64,000 nt of DNA from Bacillota bacterium (GTDB taxonomy: Bacteria; Bacillota; UBA4882; UBA8346), in contig JAEZCE010000093.1 of the NCBI GenBank assembly GCA_023429995.1, positions 130,619 to 194,618 of the forward strand, given 5' to 3'. The first letter of the stretch is position 1. Every line of letters begins with the position of its first letter. The notes beneath the pieces are model-generated. The model was given only the letters and a program-made list of their open reading frames with translations. It was not told where the DNA came from and ran no database searches. Of the stretch, positions 60,453-64,000 are shown piece after piece. The translations under genes were made by a program, and so were the position numbers.

Positions 60453-60628
60453 TCCCCCGGAAGTTAAAACCAGTTCATTTTTTAATCTTGACTGCCGGGG
60501 CTTCCCCTCTGGGCGGGTTTATCCGAAGGGAAAAGGGTTTTTAAAAAACTACGGCGAAATGATTCATTCTTTCCTTGCGATATTTCGGCGGAGCGGAAAT
60601 GGGGATTAAATATAGAAGGGAATCAAAA

Positions 60629-61129
60629 ATGCCATATTTTTATCTCACAATATGCTTGATTTTCTTGGATCAAGCCTCCAAGTGGTTGGTGCAAACCAAA
60701 ATGTTTCCCATGCAATCCATCGACCTTATTAAAGGGTTGTTCTCAATAACCTATGCCACCAATTATGGGGCCGCCTTTGGAATATTACAATCCCAAACGC
60801 TATTGCTGATTGCCATTTCCTTGGGCGTAATCATTGTGGTTTGGATAAACCGCCGCAAAATAAATACCTATCCCCGGATTATGCAAGCGGGTTTGGCGGT
60901 TGCTATGGGTGGAGCCTTCGGCAACCTGATTGACCGCATTCGCCTGGGTTTTGTGGTGGATTTTTTAAACATTTCACTTTGGCCGATTTTTAATGTTGCC
61001 GATACGGCAATTGTAATGGGAGTCGGTCTTATTTTATGGGGTATTTTTTTTAATAAGGCTCAAAATACCCAAGAACAGCAGAACACCGGTATTACTCAAA
61101 ATCCCATTTCCGGAGAGGAGAAATCATGA
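60629..61129 (+). CDS. lspA: Lipoprotein signal peptidase LspA
   Basis: A 166-residue four-helix aspartyl protease that cleaves prolipoprotein signal peptides after lipid attachment. Conserved blocks are FLDQASKWLVQ, TNYGAAFG, GGAFGNLIDRI (first catalytic Asp) and FNVADTAIVMG (second). ATG 60629 with AAGGGAA upstream gives the normal N-terminus. ATGA overlap links it to lgt. Confidence 0.96.
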   Translation: MPYFYLTICLIFLDQASKWLVQTKMFPMQSIDLIKGLFSITYATNYGAAFGILQSQTLLLIAISLGVIIVVWINRRKINTYPRIMQAGLAVAMGGAFGNLIDRIRLGFVVDFLNISLWPIFNVADTAIVMGVGLILWGIFFNKAQNTQEQQNTGITQNPISGEEKS

Positions 61130-61899
61130 GACCCGTATTATTCAGTATTTTTGGATTGCCAATTTATTCTTACGGATTTTTGCTGGCTGTTGCTTTTTTA
61201 GTGGCCATTATCGGGCTTGGCAAATCAGGCAAAAGATATGCCATCACCTATGAAAATATTGTTGATTTCGCCACCTGGATTTTAATCGGCGCAATCATCG
61301 GGGCAAGGCTGGCTTATGTTATAACGGAATATCGATATTTCCTGAATTCACCCTGGTGGGAAGTTCTTAGGGTCAGTTCAGGGGGGTTGGCTTTCCATGG
61401 CGGTTTAATCGGAGGCTTTTTGGCGGGATACGGCTATACCCGGTACAAAAAGATATCGACCTGGAAATTGGCTGATCTTGCTGCTCCTTATATTGCGCTG
61501 GGATATTCCATCGTGAGAATCGGTTGTTTTTTAAACGGCTGTTGTTACGGCAAAGTCACCAATGCAGCATGGGCGTTGCGGTGCGAGGCCAATGATACGG
61601 CATTACGGCACCCAACCCAGTTATACTCGGTGCTGGGGAGCTTCATCTTGTTTTTGATTTTGAGGCGGCTTCGCAATCATAAACAATTTGACGGCTTTCT
61701 CTTTTTGTTGTATGTCGGCTTATATTCGGTGATGCGGTTTATTGTGGAAATTTTCCGGGAAAGCCCCATGGTTGAGCCTTGGCTGAGTCTTGCGCAATTG
61801 GTATGCATTATTTTAGGAGTTTTGGCGTTTGGCCTCATAGGGTTCCTGGAATGGCGGGCTAATACAAAGTTGCGTTCAAAAAGCACCAATAGCATTTAA
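61126..61899 (+). CDS. lgt: Prolipoprotein diacylglyceryl transferase Lgt
   Basis: A 257-residue membrane enzyme that adds diacylglycerol to the lipobox Cys. GGLAFHGGLIGGFLAGY contains the catalytic His, and RIGCFLNGCCYGK carries the signature Asn-Gly. Seven helices are predicted by eye. Overlap with lspA puts two consecutive steps of lipoprotein maturation in one operon. Confidence 0.96.
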   Translation: MRPVLFSIFGLPIYSYGFLLAVAFLVAIIGLGKSGKRYAITYENIVDFATWILIGAIIGARLAYVITEYRYFLNSPWWEVLRVSSGGLAFHGGLIGGFLAGYGYTRYKKISTWKLADLAAPYIALGYSIVRIGCFLNGCCYGKVTNAAWALRCEANDTALRHPTQLYSVLGSFILFLILRRLRNHKQFDGFLFLLYVGLYSVMRFIVEIFRESPMVEPWLSLAQLVCIILGVLAFGLIGFLEWRANTKLRSKSTNSI

Positions 61900-61930
61900 G
61901 AGTGTGAGCGTATGAAGGAGGCTGACAAGG

Positions 61931-62851
61931 ATGCAGCTTCAGAGGTTCGTGGTTGATGATCAACAGCAGGGAAAGCGCTTGGATCTTTTCTTAAGCCAGA
62001 CCGGGGTCTGGCCTTCCCGTTCTTTTGTCCGGAAAATCATTGATGCCGGCGGAGTCCGTAAGCAGGATAAAGTTTTACGAGCCAGCTACCGTTTGGAATC
62101 TTCCGACCGGATCGAAGTAACCTGGAATGAACCGGAACCATTAGAGGTAACGCCGGAGGAGATACCCCTTGAAATATTATATGAAGACTTTGATTTAATC
62201 GTAATTAATAAACCCCGGGGGATGGTGGTTCATCCGGCTGCAGGCAATTATCACGGTACTTTGGTCAATGCTTTGCTGGAACATTGCAAGGATTTGTCCG
62301 GCATCGGAGGGGTTATCCGGCCGGGAATCGTGCACCGATTGGATAAGGATACTTCCGGAGTGTTGGTAATCGCCAAGAACGATTTGGCCCATGTGGACCT
62401 GGCGGCTCAAATCAAAGCCCGGAAAATGAAACGGATATATCAGACGATTGTTCATGGACATCCTCCCGAAGATGGGCGTATTGAGGCTCCCATAGGACGC
62501 CACCCGGTAGAGCGGAAAAAGATGGCGGTTGTTGCAAACGGACGGAGCGCCGCTACCAATTACCGGGTCATCAAGTACTTCGGAAACGGATCGGCCCGTT
62601 ATGCTTTCCTGGAAGTACGCCTGGAATCCGGCCGTACCCATCAGATCAGGGTTCACCTGAGTTATCTGGGATATCCCGTCCTGGGAGACCCTGTTTATGG
62701 ATGGAAGAAGGAACCCGCGCCTATTGAAGGACAGGCTTTGCATGCGGCCCTGCTTGGTTTTGTTCACCCGCGGACCCGGGAATACCTGGAGTTTACCACG
62801 GACATTCCTGAAGTGATGGAAGACGTCTTGAAGTGGTGCGAAAAAGTTTAG
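61931..62851 (+). CDS. rluD: 23S rRNA pseudouridine synthase RluD family
   Basis: A 306-residue protein. An N-terminal S4 domain (RLDLFLSQ, SRSFVRKIIDAGGV) is followed by the pseudouridine-synthase core with catalytic Asp in HRLDKDTSGVLVIAKND. YQTIVHGHP and SGRTHQIRVHLSYLGYPVLGDPVYG complete the signature. AAGGAGG precedes the ATG. The lspA-lgt-rluD order resembles lspA-rluD order in many Firmicutes. Confidence 0.94.
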   Translation: MQLQRFVVDDQQQGKRLDLFLSQTGVWPSRSFVRKIIDAGGVRKQDKVLRASYRLESSDRIEVTWNEPEPLEVTPEEIPLEILYEDFDLIVINKPRGMVVHPAAGNYHGTLVNALLEHCKDLSGIGGVIRPGIVHRLDKDTSGVLVIAKNDLAHVDLAAQIKARKMKRIYQTIVHGHPPEDGRIEAPIGRHPVERKKMAVVANGRSAATNYRVIKYFGNGSARYAFLEVRLESGRTHQIRVHLSYLGYPVLGDPVYGWKKEPAPIEGQALHAALLGFVHPRTREYLEFTTDIPEVMEDVLKWCEKV

Positions 62852-62959
62852 AGTTCGGCCAATTCGGGTGGTATCCAAGATTACCCATATCGAATCACCG
62901 CAGTTCCGTATGTTTGAGACGTAGAGGTTTTGTTATTGGTTTTTATTGAATGGTAGAAA

Positions 62960-62984
62960 GGAGACCGCTTTTTTGGCGGTCTCC
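62960..62984. terminator. Bidirectional hairpin after rluD
   Basis: GGAGACCGC (62960-62968) pairs with GCGGTCTCC (62976-62984) around a T-rich loop. It lies between rluD and the convergent small gene. Confidence 0.75.
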
Positions 62985-63020
62985 CGGGAGGAACTAAATT
63001 TTTTTAACGCCATTTCGGCA

Positions 63021-63185
63021 TTAATGGACACTGGGGCGCGTCATATCAAGCAAACCTAATACGACGTGGGCAAGACCGAAACCTAGGATGCCGGCTCCCC
63101 ATTTATTTTTCAAAAAAAACGCCCCGATACCTGAAACAGCCGCGCCGGTTCCGGCAACGGCCAAACTGGTAGTAGTCGCCTTCAA
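63021..63185 (-). CDS. Small hydrophobic protein, 54 residues
   Basis: It starts at TTG (63185) with a perfect GGGAGGTG six bp upstream and reads MKATTTSLAVAGTGAAVSGI...GFGLAHVVLGLLDMTRPSVH. One long glycine-rich hydrophobic region is present, with the ending GLAHVVLGxLDMxRP. I recall very similar 50-60-residue proteins in other Firmicutes, often misnamed. The function is unknown; it is probably a membrane peptide. Confidence 0.68.
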   Translation of the reverse strand: MKATTTSLAVAGTGAAVSGIGAFFLKNKWGAGILGFGLAHVVLGLLDMTRPSVH

Positions 63186-63640
63186 GTTAACACCTCCCGC
63201 GAATATTTTCTCCGATCTTTTGCTGATTATGAAGGAATAACCCAAATGACAATTTTGGATGGGCATGGAATCGGACCCATTACTCAACGAGTATCAACGG
63301 GTTAGGTATCAAAATGCAGGTCAAAGTCATCAAGCTGTTGTAAAGAACCGGAAAATGATGTTGGATTTCATCTCCGCCCCAACATGAACGATGGGGTTAG
63401 GTATATTAAACGTTCTAAAGGCCTTCCAGGCCTCGATGCCGTGTTTTTATACACGTAGCTTTATCTCCGCAGAACTCCGGTAGAATATAAAACCGGCTTT
63501 TTATTTTTACGCCCTCATGACCCTCCTACCCCTCATGATTATAAATCTTCTACCAGATGTTTCGTCGGCTCAAAATGATTTTGAAAATTTCTGGAGCTGT
63601 ATATTGAAAAGTCGGGCCTAAAAAAAGTTAACGGAGACAG
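63186..63640. other. Non-coding stretch
   Basis: About 450 bp without a credible gene. CCGGT/ACCGG (63477-63500) followed by CTTTTTATTTTT at 63500-63511 is a weak rightward terminator with no gene in front of it, perhaps the end of a small RNA or of a lost gene. Confidence 0.35.
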
Positions 63641-63870
63641 GATTTAACGCCTTTATTAAAGGCGCGGATTCACAGGATTATGACCTGGTAAAAACGGGCT
63701 GCAAAAAACAGATAATTCAGAGGGCTTTAAAAAATCCAGTAAATCCACAAAATCCTGTTAATCCCGTTTAAGTTCTTTTCGTTAGGCTGGCGGTACAGTT
63801 TAAAAAATTAGCCTAAAAGAAGGTAACGGAAACAGGATTAACGGGATTTACAGGATTAAAACCTGGTAAA
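63640..63870. repeat. ACAGGATT-type dispersed repeats
   Basis: AACAGGATTAACGGGATTTA continuing CAGGATT at 63831-63857, GGAGACAGGATTTAACG at 63633-63649, and an inverted copy AATCCTGTTAATCCCGTTT at 63751-63769, mixed with AAACCTGGTAAA copies. The same 8-bp phrase recurs in both directions, the pattern of small intergenic repeat clusters. Confidence 0.55.
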
Positions 63871-64000
63871 TTGGGCAAAAAAACTCGTATCTCAAAAAGA
63901 AGAATAGAAAAGCTACTTTTCTACAGGGGCCTAATAATCAAATTTTCTTTAGCCTTGTTTTGGGAATATTTTGTAAAACTACATATTTCCGATGCAGGCT

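Overview
The window is about 64 kb of mid-GC (mid-forties percent, by eye) bacterial chromosome. It looks like a Bacillota (Firmicutes) lineage with an outer membrane. On the Firmicutes side there are strong AGGAGG ribosome sites with TTG/GTG starts, yybP-ykoY and S-box riboswitches, an Rrf2 regulator, a YteA-type TraR/DksA protein and DUF5665. On the diderm side there are two secreted beta-barrel proteins ending in Phe (16121-17176 and 31060-31635). Nothing here fixes the species; a Hydrogenispora/Limnochordia-like or Negativicutes-like diderm is a guess. No rRNA, tRNA, CRISPR array, prophage or intact IS was seen.

Layout. 1-7.1 kb: a molybdenum hydroxylase (Mo, 2Fe-2S and FAD subunits) with ssnA and ygfK, facing a MoaB/Mog gene. 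7.7-11.3 kb: a Mn2+ riboswitch, a P2-type cation ATPase, and a translationally coupled small protein that looks like a free-standing, degenerate copy of the ATPase nucleotide-binding domain. 11.4-21.3 kb: two transcription units that share a promoter architecture with GTTAG repeats at exact 10-bp phasing. They encode a signal-less solute-binding-like protein, a HypB/UreG-like GTPase, an unusual ABC-type ATPase, two methyltransferases, a porin-like protein, a FecCD/BtuCDF-type importer and a YPxGxLK-repeat protein. This is my best candidate for an undescribed metal or metallo-cofactor uptake and processing system. A second, compact ATPase-GTPase pair with an Fe-S protein lies at 28.8-30.9 kb. 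21.4-26.8 kb: a GIN-domain protein, a GH30-CBM2 secreted glycosidase, a 42-bp minisatellite, tcdA, a 170-bp mobile palindrome and AT-rich gene debris.

27-42 kb is rich in sulfur amino-acid genes (metY, S-box-metA, cysK, second metY) mixed with TetR regulators, nitroreductases and small proteins. 42-50 kb holds a chemoreceptor, a four-domain CoA-disulfide-reductase/rhodanese/TusA/DsrE fusion with an ArsR regulator sharing its operator, a decayed DUF134-NifX locus before an intact mrp, and a cysteine desulfidase-type gene. 50-64 kb has a serine hydrolase, a NapH-like ferredoxin, an Rrf2 regulator, a TPR protein, a two-component system, an acyltransferase, sfsA, a ketopantoate-reductase-like gene, yteA and lspA-lgt-rluD. 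Four copies of a MITE-like inverted repeat (about 31.0, 32.8, 42.2 and 49.0 kb) are scattered through the middle.

All assignments come from reading the sequence and motif memory. No database search was run.
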